Assembly: GCF_003097355.1 (NCBI RefSeq)
Contig: NZ_PYUI01000013.1
Coordinates: 1 to 64,000 of the forward strand
Source of the DNA: Arthrobacter sp. H-02-3
GTDB taxonomy: Bacteria; Actinomycetota; Actinomycetes; Actinomycetales; Micrococcaceae
DNA length: 64,000 nt
Reading direction: 5' to 3'
Shown here: piece by piece, positions 8,089 through 16,242 of the stretch
Layout: each line of letters starts with the position of its first letter
How positions within the stretch are numbered: position 1 is the stretch's first letter
Notes under the pieces: model-generated
Database searches by the model: none
The model's input: only the letters and a program-made list of their open reading frames with translations
Told to the model about the DNA's origin: nothing
Program-made: the position numbers and the translations under genes

Positions 8089-9252
8089 GTGCTCTCTCAA
8101 GATTCAATGGCGGTACATGCAGGCCGGGACGGGCTCACCGAACTGGGCGTGCATGCGGTGCCGATCGATTTGTCCACGACCGCGCCCCTTCCCTCCGTGC
8201 ACGACGGCGGCCTGGCTTACGAGCACATGGCCACGGGCGGCTCGCACGTGGAGGGTCAAAGTACCGTTTACCAGCGGCTGTGGAATCCCACGGTGGCACG
8301 GTTCGAAGAGGGCGTCGCCGTCCTGGAAGGCACCCCCGAGTCCGTCGCCTTTGCCACCGGCATGGCGGCGCTGAGCGCAGTGCTCCTCGCCGTGGTCGCG
8401 GCCGGCAAGAAGCACGTCGTGGCCGTGCGGCCCCTATATGGCGGCAGCGACTATTTGCTCGCCTCCGGGGTCCTCGGCAACGAGGTCACGTTCACGACGC
8501 CCGATGGCGTTCGTGCGGCCCTCCGTCCGGACACGGGCCTGGTGATCCTGGAGACGCCGGCCAACCCGACCCTGGAGCTCGTCGACATTGCCCGGGTGGT
8601 TGCCGCTGCCGACGGCGTGCCGCTCCTGGTGGACAACACGTTCGCCAGCCCGGTGCTGCAGCAGCCCTTCAGGCACGGTGCCGCCATGGTGCTGCACAGT
8701 GCGACGAAGTTCCTGGGCGGCCACGGCGACGCCATGGGCGGCGTGGTGGCCACGGCCTCCGATTGGGCGGTGCGTCTGCGCCAGATCAGGGCCGTGACCG
8801 GCGGAATCCTGACCCCGTGGCCGGCCTATCTGCTGCACCGCGGACTGGCGACGCTTCCCGTCCGGGTCCGCGCCCAGCAGGCCAGCGCCGGAAAGGTCGC
8901 GGTTGCCCTGGCAGGGCACGGGCTCGTCAATCGGGTCTACTACCCGGGCCTGGCCGAATGCGACCCGCGGGGCCTCATCGGCACCCAGATGTCCGGCCCG
9001 GGATCGCTCATGGCCTTCGAGCTCGCCACCGCCGAGCACGCCGAGCGGATCCCGGCCGCCGTCGCCATGATCACGCACGCCGTCTCCCTCGGCGGCATCG
9101 ATACCCTCATCCAGCACCCGGCCGGACTCACCCACCGGCCGGTCGAAGCCTCGGCCAAGCCCCACGCGAGCCTGCTGCGGATCTCCGTGGGGCTGGAAGA
9201 CCCGGCGGACATCATCGCCGACCTCCTGCAGGCGATCGAGGCAACCCGGTAG
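8089..9252 (+). CDS. Cys/Met metabolism PLP-dependent enzyme (gamma-lyase or gamma-synthase type)
   Basis: This 387-residue enzyme belongs to the trans-sulfuration family (cystathionine gamma-synthase, methionine gamma-lyase, homocysteine-forming enzymes). The PLP lysine is Lys207 in SATKFLGGHGD. The phosphate-binding YQRLWNPT motif is at 61-68, the substrate-site tyrosine region YGGSDY near 117 and the PLP-pyridine Asp182 in VDNTFASP. The GTG start at 8089 is 4 nt after GGAG (8081-8084); an in-frame ATG at 8107 is the alternative. The divergent Lrp regulator suggests amino-acid-responsive expression and a degradative role such as methionine gamma-lyase. Sequence alone does not separate lyase from synthase. 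Confidence 0.88.
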   Translation: MLSQDSMAVHAGRDGLTELGVHAVPIDLSTTAPLPSVHDGGLAYEHMATGGSHVEGQSTVYQRLWNPTVARFEEGVAVLEGTPESVAFATGMAALSAVLLAVVAAGKKHVVAVRPLYGGSDYLLASGVLGNEVTFTTPDGVRAALRPDTGLVILETPANPTLELVDIARVVAAADGVPLLVDNTFASPVLQQPFRHGAAMVLHSATKFLGGHGDAMGGVVATASDWAVRLRQIRAVTGGILTPWPAYLLHRGLATLPVRVRAQQASAGKVAVALAGHGLVNRVYYPGLAECDPRGLIGTQMSGPGSLMAFELATAEHAERIPAAVAMITHAVSLGGIDTLIQHPAGLTHRPVEASAKPHASLLRISVGLEDPADIIADLLQAIEATR

Positions 9253-9280
9253 GGTGCGGCCTCCTGGTGCCTACCGGGGT

Positions 9281-9309
9281 ACGGCCGCCTGGCCGCAGAC
9301 CGCGGCCGT
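9281..9309. terminator. Terminator-like hairpin between convergent genes
   Basis: ACGGCCGC (9281-9288) and GCGGCCGT (9302-9309) form a perfect 8-bp stem around a 13-nt loop, between the PLP enzyme and the minus-strand MFS gene. It could serve both. Confidence 0.55.
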
Positions 9310-9390
9310 CCCGCCGGGTGCCTCCGTGCTCCCGGCTGGGGCGGCTCCGGTTGCGGCGTCCACGGTTGCCGTGCCTCCGGTTGCCGGCGC

Positions 9391-10641
9391 CTACGCAGGA
9401 TGCGCGACGGCGGTGATCACCGCCGTCGCGCCGGCCAGTCCGATGACGGCCAGTGCCAGGGCCGTCCAGCCGAGTCCTTGGAAGAGCAGGCCGCCGGCCC
9501 AGCCGAGCACGCTGGAACCGAGGTAGTACGCGAGGTTGTACAGCGAAGCCGCCTGCGCCCGGCCCGTCGTGGCGATGAGTCCGGTCCAGCCTGAACCGAT
9601 GCTGTGCGCCGCGAAGAAGCCTCCCGTGAACAGCAGCAGCCCGATCAGGATCGGGACCAGCAGTTGCGTGAGCGTCAGGGCCAGGCCGCCCGCCATGAGC
9701 GCCGTCCCGGTGATCAGGACGGTGCGCCGGCCGAACCGCAGGGTTAGCCCTGCCGCCCACCTCGCCGAAACGGTTCCGGAGAGGTAGGCCAGGAAGATCA
9801 GGCTGATCGCCGTGGCCGGCAGGCTGAATGGTTCCCCCGAAAGCCGGAACCCGAGGTAGTTGTACACGGCCACAAAGCCGCCCATCAGCAGGAACGCCTG
9901 GGTGTACAGGGCCAGCAGCCGGGGATTGCGGGCATGGCCGCTCAGGGTCCGGACGGCCCCGCGGAAGCCGCCCGCCGCTGCGGCCGTGAACCCCTGTGCC
10001 CGCGGCACAAGCATGAGGAACAGGACGGCGGCAGCGGTGGCCAGTACGGAGACGGCCAGGGCCGCAGCCCGCCACCCCCACAGTTCGCCGACCGGTCCCG
10101 CGACCAGCCGGCCGGCGAGGCCGCCCAGGGTGGTCCCGGCGACATAGCTTCCGGCGGCGAGCGCGGCATGGGCCTTGTTGACCTCCTCGTTGAGGTACGC
10201 GATGGCGATGGCCGGGATGCCGCCCAAGGCCATACCCTCAAGCATGCGCAGGCACAGCAGCATGGGGAAGCTGGAGGCCAGCGGGACCAGCAGGCCCAGG
10301 ACCGTGGCCGCGGAAATGCCCCACATCATGGCCCGGACGCGGCCGATCCGGTCGGCCAGGAAGGACCACGGGAGCACCGTCACGGCCAGCCCCACGGTCG
10401 CCAGGGAGATCGTCAGTGCGGCTTCGGCGGCCGAGACCTTCAGATCCGCCGCCAGGATGGGGAGGACCGCCTGGGTGGAGTAGAGCTGGGCGAACGTTGC
10501 GACGCCGGCGAAGGCAAGTCCGGCGAGGATCCGGCGGTAGGCCTCGGAGCCTTTCGGATGACCCGCCCACGGGGCAGCCTTGGCAGCAGAGATGGCCGCG
10601 GGAGTGGGACCGGCTACGGAAGCCGCGGAAACGCGAGGCAT
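9391..10641 (-). CDS. MFS transporter (YnfM/AraJ-like)
   Basis: The 416-residue protein has about 12 TM helices. The MFS loop motif is FLADRIGRVRAM, and helix 1 runs through GLAFAGVATFAQLYSTQAVLP (in part). The QLYSTQAVLP sequence after helix 1 is typical of the YnfM-like branch of small-molecule exporters, recalled family knowledge rather than a search. A TACCCT -10 box lies 6 nt before ATG 10641, supporting this start; an in-frame ATG at 10683 is less likely. A LysR regulator starts 151 bp away in the opposite direction, the usual neighbour for such pumps. Confidence 0.87.
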   Translation of the reverse strand: MPRVSAASVAGPTPAAISAAKAAPWAGHPKGSEAYRRILAGLAFAGVATFAQLYSTQAVLPILAADLKVSAAEAALTISLATVGLAVTVLPWSFLADRIGRVRAMMWGISAATVLGLLVPLASSFPMLLCLRMLEGMALGGIPAIAIAYLNEEVNKAHAALAAGSYVAGTTLGGLAGRLVAGPVGELWGWRAAALAVSVLATAAAVLFLMLVPRAQGFTAAAAGGFRGAVRTLSGHARNPRLLALYTQAFLLMGGFVAVYNYLGFRLSGEPFSLPATAISLIFLAYLSGTVSARWAAGLTLRFGRRTVLITGTALMAGGLALTLTQLLVPILIGLLLFTGGFFAAHSIGSGWTGLIATTGRAQAASLYNLAYYLGSSVLGWAGGLLFQGLGWTALALAVIGLAGATAVITAVAHPA

Positions 10642-10647
10642 GCCTTC

Positions 10648-10653
10648 AGGGTA
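10648..10653 (-). promoter_or_regulatory. -10 element TACCCT for the YnfM-like MFS gene
   Basis: On the minus strand TACCCT is followed by 6 nt and the ATG at 10641, matching the leaderless-promoter spacing seen elsewhere in the window. Confidence 0.4.
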
Positions 10654-10725
10654 GAACGTGCCTGAGGGATGCTTCCAATGCATGATTTCCATATGATAGA
10701 TAGCAAATATGGAACATTCGTGGCA

Positions 10726-10770
10726 GGAATCCCGAGGGCAGAAATCCCGAGGGCAGAAATCCCGAGGGCA
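10726..10770. repeat. Three tandem copies of a 15-bp repeat
   Basis: Units GGAATCCCGAGGGCA (10726-10740), GAAATCCCGAGGGCA (10741-10755) and GAAATCCCGAGGGCA (10756-10770) fill the divergent gap between the MFS gene and the LysR gene, ending 21 bp before the LysR start. Confidence 0.9.
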
Positions 10771-10791
10771 GCGGAAGAGGGCGGGTAGGGC

Positions 10792-11790
10792 GTGGATGTA
10801 GAACACAGGCAGCTGGTGCAGCTGCTGCCCCTCCTGCCGTTGCTGGCAGAACTCGGTCGGACCGAGCACATCACCGAGACCGCCGAGATCCTGGGGTTGC
10901 CGCAGTCGACCGTGAGCCGGGCGATTGCCCGCGCCAGCGCCATCGTGGGTACGGACCTGGTGATCCGGGACGGCCGCGGGGTGCGGCTGACTCCTGCCGC
11001 GAAGGCCCTCCTGCCCCACATCGATGCCGCCCTGGCAGAATTCCAGACCGGGCTGGATGTTGTCCGGCACGAATCCGACGTGGTCCGTGGCAGGATTGCC
11101 GTGTCCTTCCAGCACACCTTCGGCGAGGCGATGCTGCCGCTGCTCATCAGTGCGTTCCGGAGCCGGCATCCGCAGACTGCCTTTGACCTCAGCCAGGGGG
11201 CCCGGGACGGCTGCCTCGCGGAACTGGCCGCAGGCTCCGCCGACCTGGCGCTCACGGCCCCGGTTGCCGCACCGGGCAGGAGCATCGGCTCGGCTGCCCT
11301 GTATCGGGAACCGCTGCGCCTGGTGGTGAACCACCGGCATCCGCTGGCCCGCCGCCTTCGGGCACGGGTTGCCGACATCCGGCACGAGCCGTTCGTGGCG
11401 ATGGGAACCGGCTACGGCATGCGCTCGCTGACCGACGCGCTGTTCCGGGAGGCAGGATTCCGTCCCCGTGTCGCCTTCGAGAGCCAGGACTCGCACACCG
11501 TCCGCGGGCTGGTCTCGGCCGGGCTCGGCGTGAGCATCCTGCCCCCTGGCGGCTCCGCACCCGGGCGGCGCTACCCGTCAGACGACAACGGCGCCGACGA
11601 CGGCGGCCCCGGGTGGGTGGAAATTCCCTTGGATTCGGCCCTGGCGTTCCGCGAGATCGGCCTCGCCTGGCGGGAGCGCCGGGGCGGAGCCGACGCCGAG
11701 CCGGACCCCGTGCGATTGTTCCGCGAACTCGTGCTGCGCGACGGGCCCGCCCTCCTGGCCGGTTTCGTGCGGGAACGCTCGGAAGGCTGA
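10792..11790 (+). CDS. LysR-family transcriptional regulator
   Basis: The 332-residue protein starts with a winged helix-turn-helix (VDVEHRQLVQLLPLL, then ITETAEILGLPQSTVSRAIARA near residues 27-48). A LysR substrate-binding domain follows from about residue 95, with RGRIAVSF and the late GLVSAGLGVSILPP motif. About 25 residues around 262-285 (PGRRYPSDDNGADDGGPG) form a Gly/Asp-rich insert near the C-terminal subdomain. The start is GTG 10792. The divergent MFS pump at 9391-10641 is the probable target; the inducer is unknown. Confidence 0.9.
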   Translation: MDVEHRQLVQLLPLLPLLAELGRTEHITETAEILGLPQSTVSRAIARASAIVGTDLVIRDGRGVRLTPAAKALLPHIDAALAEFQTGLDVVRHESDVVRGRIAVSFQHTFGEAMLPLLISAFRSRHPQTAFDLSQGARDGCLAELAAGSADLALTAPVAAPGRSIGSAALYREPLRLVVNHRHPLARRLRARVADIRHEPFVAMGTGYGMRSLTDALFREAGFRPRVAFESQDSHTVRGLVSAGLGVSILPPGGSAPGRRYPSDDNGADDGGPGWVEIPLDSALAFREIGLAWRERRGGADAEPDPVRLFRELVLRDGPALLAGFVRERSEG

Positions 11791-11836
11791 GCCGGGCCGA
11801 GGGGTGCCCGGCCGCCGGGTGCCGGTCCTGCGGGCG

Positions 11837-11904
11837 CGAGTTCGCCGGAAGGCTGCGAAGTCGCCGAAAGGTTACGGCGAAATGGGGCGCTTCCGGCGAA
11901 CTCG
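11837..11904. repeat. 15-bp perfect inverted repeat with 38-nt loop at a convergent junction
   Basis: CGAGTTCGCCGGAAG (11837-11851) is exactly complementary to CTTCCGGCGAACTCG (11890-11904). The loop contains a smaller CGCCG/CGGCG inverted repeat. It lies between the LysR gene and the minus-strand nitronate monooxygenase gene. It may act as a two-way terminator or be a small dispersed repeat. Confidence 0.65.
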
Positions 11905-11942
11905 GTGCGAACTGGGGTGACCTCGGCGCTGCGGCGGCCCGC

Positions 11943-13034
11943 TCAGCCCAGAAGACGCGCCAGGACCCCGGCCACTGGTCCGGCCTGTGCCTGCTGCCAG
12001 CCCGTGCCCGCCCACAGGTTCACTCGTTCCGCATCCCCGGCGGCGGCCGCCGCAGCCCGGAGGGGCGCCGTGAGGTGGTGGACAGCCGGATAGGCCTCCG
12101 GCGCCCCGGGATGGTCGCGGATAAATTCGTTCTCCAAGGCCCGCGCCGCCCGGCCGGTGAAGGCACGCGTCAGGCGGTTCCGGGTGAAGTGCGGATCCGC
12201 CAGGGCATCCTTGTGCAGCTGCCGGGCCCCGCTTTCGTCCGTGCGAAGAAAGGCCGTGCCCAGCTGGGCCGCGACGGCCCCGGCGCGCAGCACGGCGTCG
12301 AGCCCGGCCGCCTCCATCACGCCGCCGGCCGCCACGAGCGGCAGGCCGACGGCGGACCGGACCTCCGCGAGCAGCTCCGCCGTCGTGCCGCCCGGCCGGG
12401 ACGAGTCATGCAATGACCCGCCCTGAGATGAGCCGAGAAGCGGGGAACCGGCCGGCCGCGCTGGCGGCGCCGACGCCGGAAGGAACGCCGAGCTATGTCC
12501 GCCGGCGCTCGCGTGCTGCACCACCAAAGCGTCCACACCCTGTCCGGCCGCCTGCCGTGCTTCGGCCGCGGTGGTGACAGTGGCCAGTACTGCCGACCCC
12601 GCCCGTTGCAGGGCCCGGACCACGTCCGGGCCCGGGAGCCCGAAGGCGAAACTGACCAGCTCCACGGGATCTGCCAGCAGGGCATCAATCTTTGCCTGCC
12701 ACTCGTCGTCATCATCCAGCCGCAACGGAGGGAGTTCCACACCGTACCGCAGCGCATCGGTACGCAACTCCCGGCGGTACTCCTCAAGCTCCGCCACCAC
12801 CGCCGCGGACGGCGTCAGCTGGGCCGGATCCGGGACAAACACATTCATGCCGAACCGGGCGCCGGATTCCCGGGTGGTGCGGACTTCCGCCTGCATGGCC
12901 GCTACGCTCTTGTAGCCTGCCGCCAGGAAGCCGAGGCCGCCGGCCCGGTGCACGGCCCCAACGAATGCGGGCGTGGACGTACCCCCGGCCATGGGCGCCG
13001 CAATGACGGGGGTGCCGAAAAGGTCGTGGGGCAT
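11943..13034 (-). CDS. Nitronate monooxygenase (2-nitropropane dioxygenase family)
   Basis: This 363-residue TIM-barrel flavoprotein carries the family's N-terminal APMAGGTSTP FMN segment, the catalytic-His motif ASAGGHSS with His180, and the phosphate-binding AAGGVMEAAGLDAVLRAGA region (part shown) leading into LGTAFL. Such enzymes oxidise alkyl nitronates with FMN and O2, protecting against nitro toxins such as propionate 3-nitronate. A Ser/Gly/Pro-rich insert (about residues 187-215) follows the catalytic His and is probably a surface loop. An AAGGAG precedes ATG 13034. It is divergent from the BadF-type kinase with only 36 bp between starts, so their promoters overlap. Confidence 0.9.
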   Translation of the reverse strand: MPHDLFGTPVIAAPMAGGTSTPAFVGAVHRAGGLGFLAAGYKSVAAMQAEVRTTRESGARFGMNVFVPDPAQLTPSAAVVAELEEYRRELRTDALRYGVELPPLRLDDDDEWQAKIDALLADPVELVSFAFGLPGPDVVRALQRAGSAVLATVTTAAEARQAAGQGVDALVVQHASAGGHSSAFLPASAPPARPAGSPLLGSSQGGSLHDSSRPGGTTAELLAEVRSAVGLPLVAAGGVMEAAGLDAVLRAGAVAAQLGTAFLRTDESGARQLHKDALADPHFTRNRLTRAFTGRAARALENEFIRDHPGAPEAYPAVHHLTAPLRAAAAAAGDAERVNLWAGTGWQQAQAGPVAGVLARLLG

Positions 13035-13058
13035 TGCGGGCTCCTTGCAGCGATTCAG

Positions 13059-13064
13059 TACTCT
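13059..13064 (+). promoter_or_regulatory. -10 element TACTCT for the BadF-type kinase gene
   Basis: TACTCT is followed by 6 nt and GTG 13071. No Shine-Dalgarno is present, so a leaderless transcript is predicted. Confidence 0.5.
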
Positions 13065-13070
13065 GTTCCA

Positions 13071-14105
13071 GTGACTAACACTGACAACCCGCCGGCGGCG
13101 GACTCCGTCCCATCTTCCACCACCCCGACCGGCACTGCGGCCGGTGCGACCGTTCCGGCAACGGACGCCGCCGCCCCGGCGGCGAAGGGTGCCGTGATCG
13201 GGCTGGATATCGGCGGGACCAAGACCCGGGGCGTCCGGTTCGAGGACGGCATCCCCGTCGCCGACGAATCCGTGGGCAGCTCCAACGTCCAGAACGTCAC
13301 CCCCGAGGAAGCCGCCCGGAACCTGGCCGAACTCTTCGCCCGGATCGGCGGGGGAGAAGTCGCCCAGGTCTACGCCGGCGCCGGCGGCATCGACACCGAC
13401 GACGACGCGGCGGCGCTCGCCGCGCTGATTGCCCCGCACGTGCCCAGGGCCCGGGTCACGGTGGTCCATGACTCCCGGCTGCTGCTCGCGGCAGGCGGGG
13501 CCAGCACCGGTGTCGCCGTGATCGCCGGCACCGGCTCGGCGGCGTGGGGCAGGAACAGCCGCGGCGAGGAAGCCCGGGCCGGTGGCTGGGGCTACCTGCT
13601 CGGCGACGAAGGCAGCGGCTACTGGCTGGGCCGGGAGGCCGTCCGGCACAGCCTGCGCCGGATGAACCAGGGGCTGGAACCGGACGAACTCACCAAGGCC
13701 CTCCTGGCATCCTGCGGGGTGGACCACCCGAACAAACTGATCGCGTTGTTCCATTCACCGGAGACCGGACGCCGTTTCTGGGCCCAGCAGGCCCGGCTGG
13801 TGGTGGAGGCAGCGGACGCCGGCCATCTGCCGAGCCAGGCATTGATGGATCAGGCCGGGCGCGACCTCGCCGATCTGGCGGAGCAGACCGTCAGGCAGCT
13901 CGGCATCGACGGACCCGTCATCCTGGGGAGCGGACTCGGCATGAACGTGCCACGGCTGCAGGAGTCGTTCCGCACGACACTGGCCGCCGCCGGAATCACC
14001 GATGTGCGGGTACTGCAGCAGGAACCCGTGTTCGGGGTGCTGCAGCTGGTGGCAGAGCAGCGGTCGGCCGGCGGAAAACCGGCGGCTACTACGCTGGAGG
14101 GATGA
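13071..14105 (+). CDS. BadF/BadG/BcrA/BcrD-type ATPase, probable N-acetylglucosamine or sugar kinase
   Basis: After a low-complexity Thr/Ala/Pro N-terminus (about 40 residues) the protein has the ASKHA phosphate-1 motif GLDIGGTKTRG (44-54), a second nucleotide motif around VIAGTGSAAWGR, and GGWGYLLGDEGSGYWLGR, which is diagnostic of the BadF/BcrA family that includes N-acetylglucosamine kinases. Length is 344 residues. It likely phosphorylates an amino sugar, perhaps for cell-wall recycling, but the substrate is inferred. The start GTG 13071 is supported by a TACTCT box 6 nt upstream. Its stop overlaps the NUDIX gene start (ATGA), so they are coupled. Confidence 0.88.
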   Translation: MTNTDNPPAADSVPSSTTPTGTAAGATVPATDAAAPAAKGAVIGLDIGGTKTRGVRFEDGIPVADESVGSSNVQNVTPEEAARNLAELFARIGGGEVAQVYAGAGGIDTDDDAAALAALIAPHVPRARVTVVHDSRLLLAAGGASTGVAVIAGTGSAAWGRNSRGEEARAGGWGYLLGDEGSGYWLGREAVRHSLRRMNQGLEPDELTKALLASCGVDHPNKLIALFHSPETGRRFWAQQARLVVEAADAGHLPSQALMDQAGRDLADLAEQTVRQLGIDGPVILGSGLGMNVPRLQESFRTTLAAAGITDVRVLQQEPVFGVLQLVAEQRSAGGKPAATTLEG

Positions 14106-14557
14106 GCATGCAATTCGATACCCGGCCCGCCGCCTACGCCGTCATCATCCGCGACGCCGAGATCCTGCTGGCGTACTGGAAACAGGACGGACGAGAGGGC
14201 TGGACACTGCCCGGCGGGGGCCTGGACCTGGCCGAACATCCGGTCGACGGGTGCCGCCGGGAGATCCAGGAGGAAACCGGCTACGACGCCGAGATCGGCG
14301 CCATGCTGGGGATCGACGTCGGGCACTGGCCTTCCGAGGTCCGGCTCGACGGCGGCGAGCGGGACTTCCAGTCGCTGCGGCTCGTTTACGACGCGACGAT
14401 CACCGGCGGAGAACTCCGCCACGAGGTGAACGGGAGCACCACCCACGCGGCATGGATTCCGCTGGATGAGGTGGCAGAGCTCAACAGGGTCTCGCTGGTG
14501 GATGCCGGACTGCGCCTGTACCGCGAGCGGCCCTTGAACGGCAAACTTTCCGGCTGA
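14102..14557 (+). CDS. NUDIX hydrolase
   Basis: A 151-residue protein with a complete Nudix box at about 39-61: GGLDLAEHPVDGCRREIQEE followed by TGY, containing the REIQEE metal-binding core. NUDIX enzymes cleave nucleoside diphosphates linked to another group; the substrate here is unknown. ATG 14102 overlaps the kinase stop by 4 bp, and the pair is likely co-translated. The second in-frame ATG (14108) would shorten it by only two residues. Confidence 0.93.
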   Translation: MSMQFDTRPAAYAVIIRDAEILLAYWKQDGREGWTLPGGGLDLAEHPVDGCRREIQEETGYDAEIGAMLGIDVGHWPSEVRLDGGERDFQSLRLVYDATITGGELRHEVNGSTTHAAWIPLDEVAELNRVSLVDAGLRLYRERPLNGKLSG

Positions 14558-14691
14558 CTCCCTAGCCAGGCGCGGGTACCTTGGCTATTGTGTAGAAATC
14601 GCCGGGCGGCCCTTGGCCCGGGAACTAGCCGGATTGAGTAGCCGGAATCAAAAGCCGCCGATAGCCGGCAAAGGACGGGGAGGTGGAAGCA

Positions 14692-14772
14692 ATGAACGTG
14701 ATATTTCTAAGCGCACAGCGCGCCGACACAAGCCATGTCATTATTCCTGCCCCGTCCCACGGCGCAGCCTAG
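14692..14772 (+). CDS. Candidate 26-residue small ORF upstream of rsgA
   Basis: ATG 14692 is preceded at good spacing by GGGGAGG (14677-14683), one of the strongest Shine-Dalgarno sequences in the window, and opens a frame beginning MNVIFLSAQRADT and ending at TAG 14770-14772. It stops 10 bp before a predicted -10 box for rsgA. It could be a small protein or a leader peptide. I do not recognise it, it has no run of a single amino acid typical of attenuator leaders, and coding status is uncertain because it is so short. Confidence 0.4.
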   Translation: MNVIFLSAQRADTSHVIIPAPSHGAA

Positions 14773-14782
14773 CCTTTCCCGC

Positions 14783-14788
14783 TAGTCT
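14783..14788 (+). promoter_or_regulatory. -10 element TAGTCT for rsgA (predicted leaderless)
   Basis: TAGTCT is followed by 7 nt and ATG 14796 with no Shine-Dalgarno. It supports the ATG 14796 start over the downstream TTG at 14865, which has an AAGGGG upstream. Confidence 0.4.
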
Positions 14789-14795
14789 CCCACGC

Positions 14796-16118
14796 ATGCT
14801 CGGCTCCGCACGCCGCAGCGAGCGCCCATGCGCCGTACCACGGGGCCCCATCAAGGGGTTTTCGTTGACCAATCCTGCTGTATTCCCGGGCGCCCGTGGC
14901 GCCCGTGACACCAACTCATTCGGCACCACGTGGCTTGACACCACTTCACTGGACACCACGTCACGGGACACGGGTCCTGTCCGCTACGGCTACACGGCCG
15001 GCGTCGCGGAGCGGTTCGCGGCCCATCCCGTGCCGGGAGGCCGCCGCCCGGGCCGCGTCATCCGGGTGGACCGCAACCTCGTCCTGGTGGCCGAGGCTGG
15101 CGGCACCGCCCATCTGGCCTACCCCCGCGGCGGGGAGCCTCCCGCCACGGGGGACTGGGTCTGGATCGGTCCGAACACGGCGGGGGAGCCCGCCATCGTG
15201 GGCATCCTGCCGCGTCATTCGGAGCTGAGCCGCAAGCGTGCCTTCGAGTCATCCTCCGACGCGCAGGTGCTGGGCGCCAACATCGACGTGGTGGGCATCG
15301 TCGTCCCGCTGGATCGGCCATTAACGCACAACCGGCTGGAACGCACTCTCGTCGCGGCCTGGGACTCGGGGGCCACACCTCTGGTAATCGTCACGAAGGC
15401 GGACCTCGCGGACGTGGCGGACGACGTCGTGGGGACGGTGGTGCGCCAGGCGGCCGGCGTCGACGTCGTCACCACCTCGGCCGAGCACGGCGACGGCCTC
15501 GACGAACTGCTCGGCCAGGTGCCGCCCGGCGGCACCCTGGTGCTGCTGGGGCCCTCGGGCGCCGGAAAATCCACGCTCATCAACGCCCTCGCCGGCGTTG
15601 CGGCCCAGCAGACCGGGGAAGTCCGGGCGGGCGACGGCAAAGGCAGGCACACCACCACGTCCCGCGAGCTCGTTCCCCTCCCCGGCGGCGCGGTCCTGAT
15701 GGACACACCGGGAGTGCGCGGCTTCGGGATCTTCGACGCCGGGGATGGAATGGAGGAGATGTTCGGCGACCTCGAGGAGCTCTTCGGGCAATGCCGCTTC
15801 TCAGACTGCGCCCACAGCCGGGAGCCCGGCTGCGCCGTCCAGGCTGCGCTCGTCGACGGCGTCCTCGATGACCGCCGCTGGTCCAGCTACCTCAAGCTGC
15901 AGCGCGAACTCGCCGCCCTCGCCCGGCGCCACGACGCGGCCGCGCGGCGGGCCTACCAGCGTGAATGGCACCAGAAGATCGCGACGGCGGGCAAGAGCCA
16001 GCGATCGGCCGAACGGGACAGCCACGAGCAAGCGCGGGACCGCAGCGGCAAGAGCGCCCGCGGCAAGGAGGGCACTGTCAGCGGTAAGGGCGGCAAAGCT
16101 GGCCGGCGCCCCCGCTGA
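14796..16118 (+). CDS. rsgA: Ribosome small-subunit-dependent GTPase A
   Basis: This 440-residue circularly permuted GTPase has its G motifs in RsgA order: G4 TKAD (200-203), G1 GPSGAGKS (252-259), G3 DTPG (303-306). An OB-fold-like region precedes them, and a C-terminal zinc knuckle has Cys333, Cys338, His340 and Cys346. RsgA checks late 30S assembly. The basic, low-complexity tail (Ser/Gly/Lys/Arg-rich from about 395) could contact rRNA. The N-terminus carries an unusual Asp/Thr/Ser repeat (about 38-60). The start is uncertain: ATG 14796 (TAGTCT box 7 nt upstream) or TTG 14865 (AAGGGG upstream, 417 residues). Confidence 0.93.
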   Translation: MLGSARRSERPCAVPRGPIKGFSLTNPAVFPGARGARDTNSFGTTWLDTTSLDTTSRDTGPVRYGYTAGVAERFAAHPVPGGRRPGRVIRVDRNLVLVAEAGGTAHLAYPRGGEPPATGDWVWIGPNTAGEPAIVGILPRHSELSRKRAFESSSDAQVLGANIDVVGIVVPLDRPLTHNRLERTLVAAWDSGATPLVIVTKADLADVADDVVGTVVRQAAGVDVVTTSAEHGDGLDELLGQVPPGGTLVLLGPSGAGKSTLINALAGVAAQQTGEVRAGDGKGRHTTTSRELVPLPGGAVLMDTPGVRGFGIFDAGDGMEEMFGDLEELFGQCRFSDCAHSREPGCAVQAALVDGVLDDRRWSSYLKLQRELAALARRHDAAARRAYQREWHQKIATAGKSQRSAERDSHEQARDRSGKSARGKEGTVSGKGGKAGRRPR

Positions 16119-16146
16119 CGTGCACCGCGGCTTGCCGCCGCGGACC

Positions 16147-16182
16147 GGGTGGCGGGCCGGAAGCTTGTCCGGCCCGCCACCC
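16147..16182 (+). terminator. Perfect 15-bp terminator hairpin after rsgA
   Basis: GGGTGGCGGGCCGGA (16147-16161) pairs exactly with TCCGGCCCGCCACCC (16168-16182) across a 6-nt loop. No T-run follows. Confidence 0.8.
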
Positions 16183-16242
16183 ATCCGGCGCCGCTGTGGT
16201 TCCGAAGCCTTACAGGAGCCGCTGCGCCGCTGGCCACATTTC

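Noticed and set aside
13035..13070. Riboswitch or long leader between the nitronate monooxygenase and kinase genes
   Set aside because: Only 36 bp separate the two starts, too little for a structured leader.
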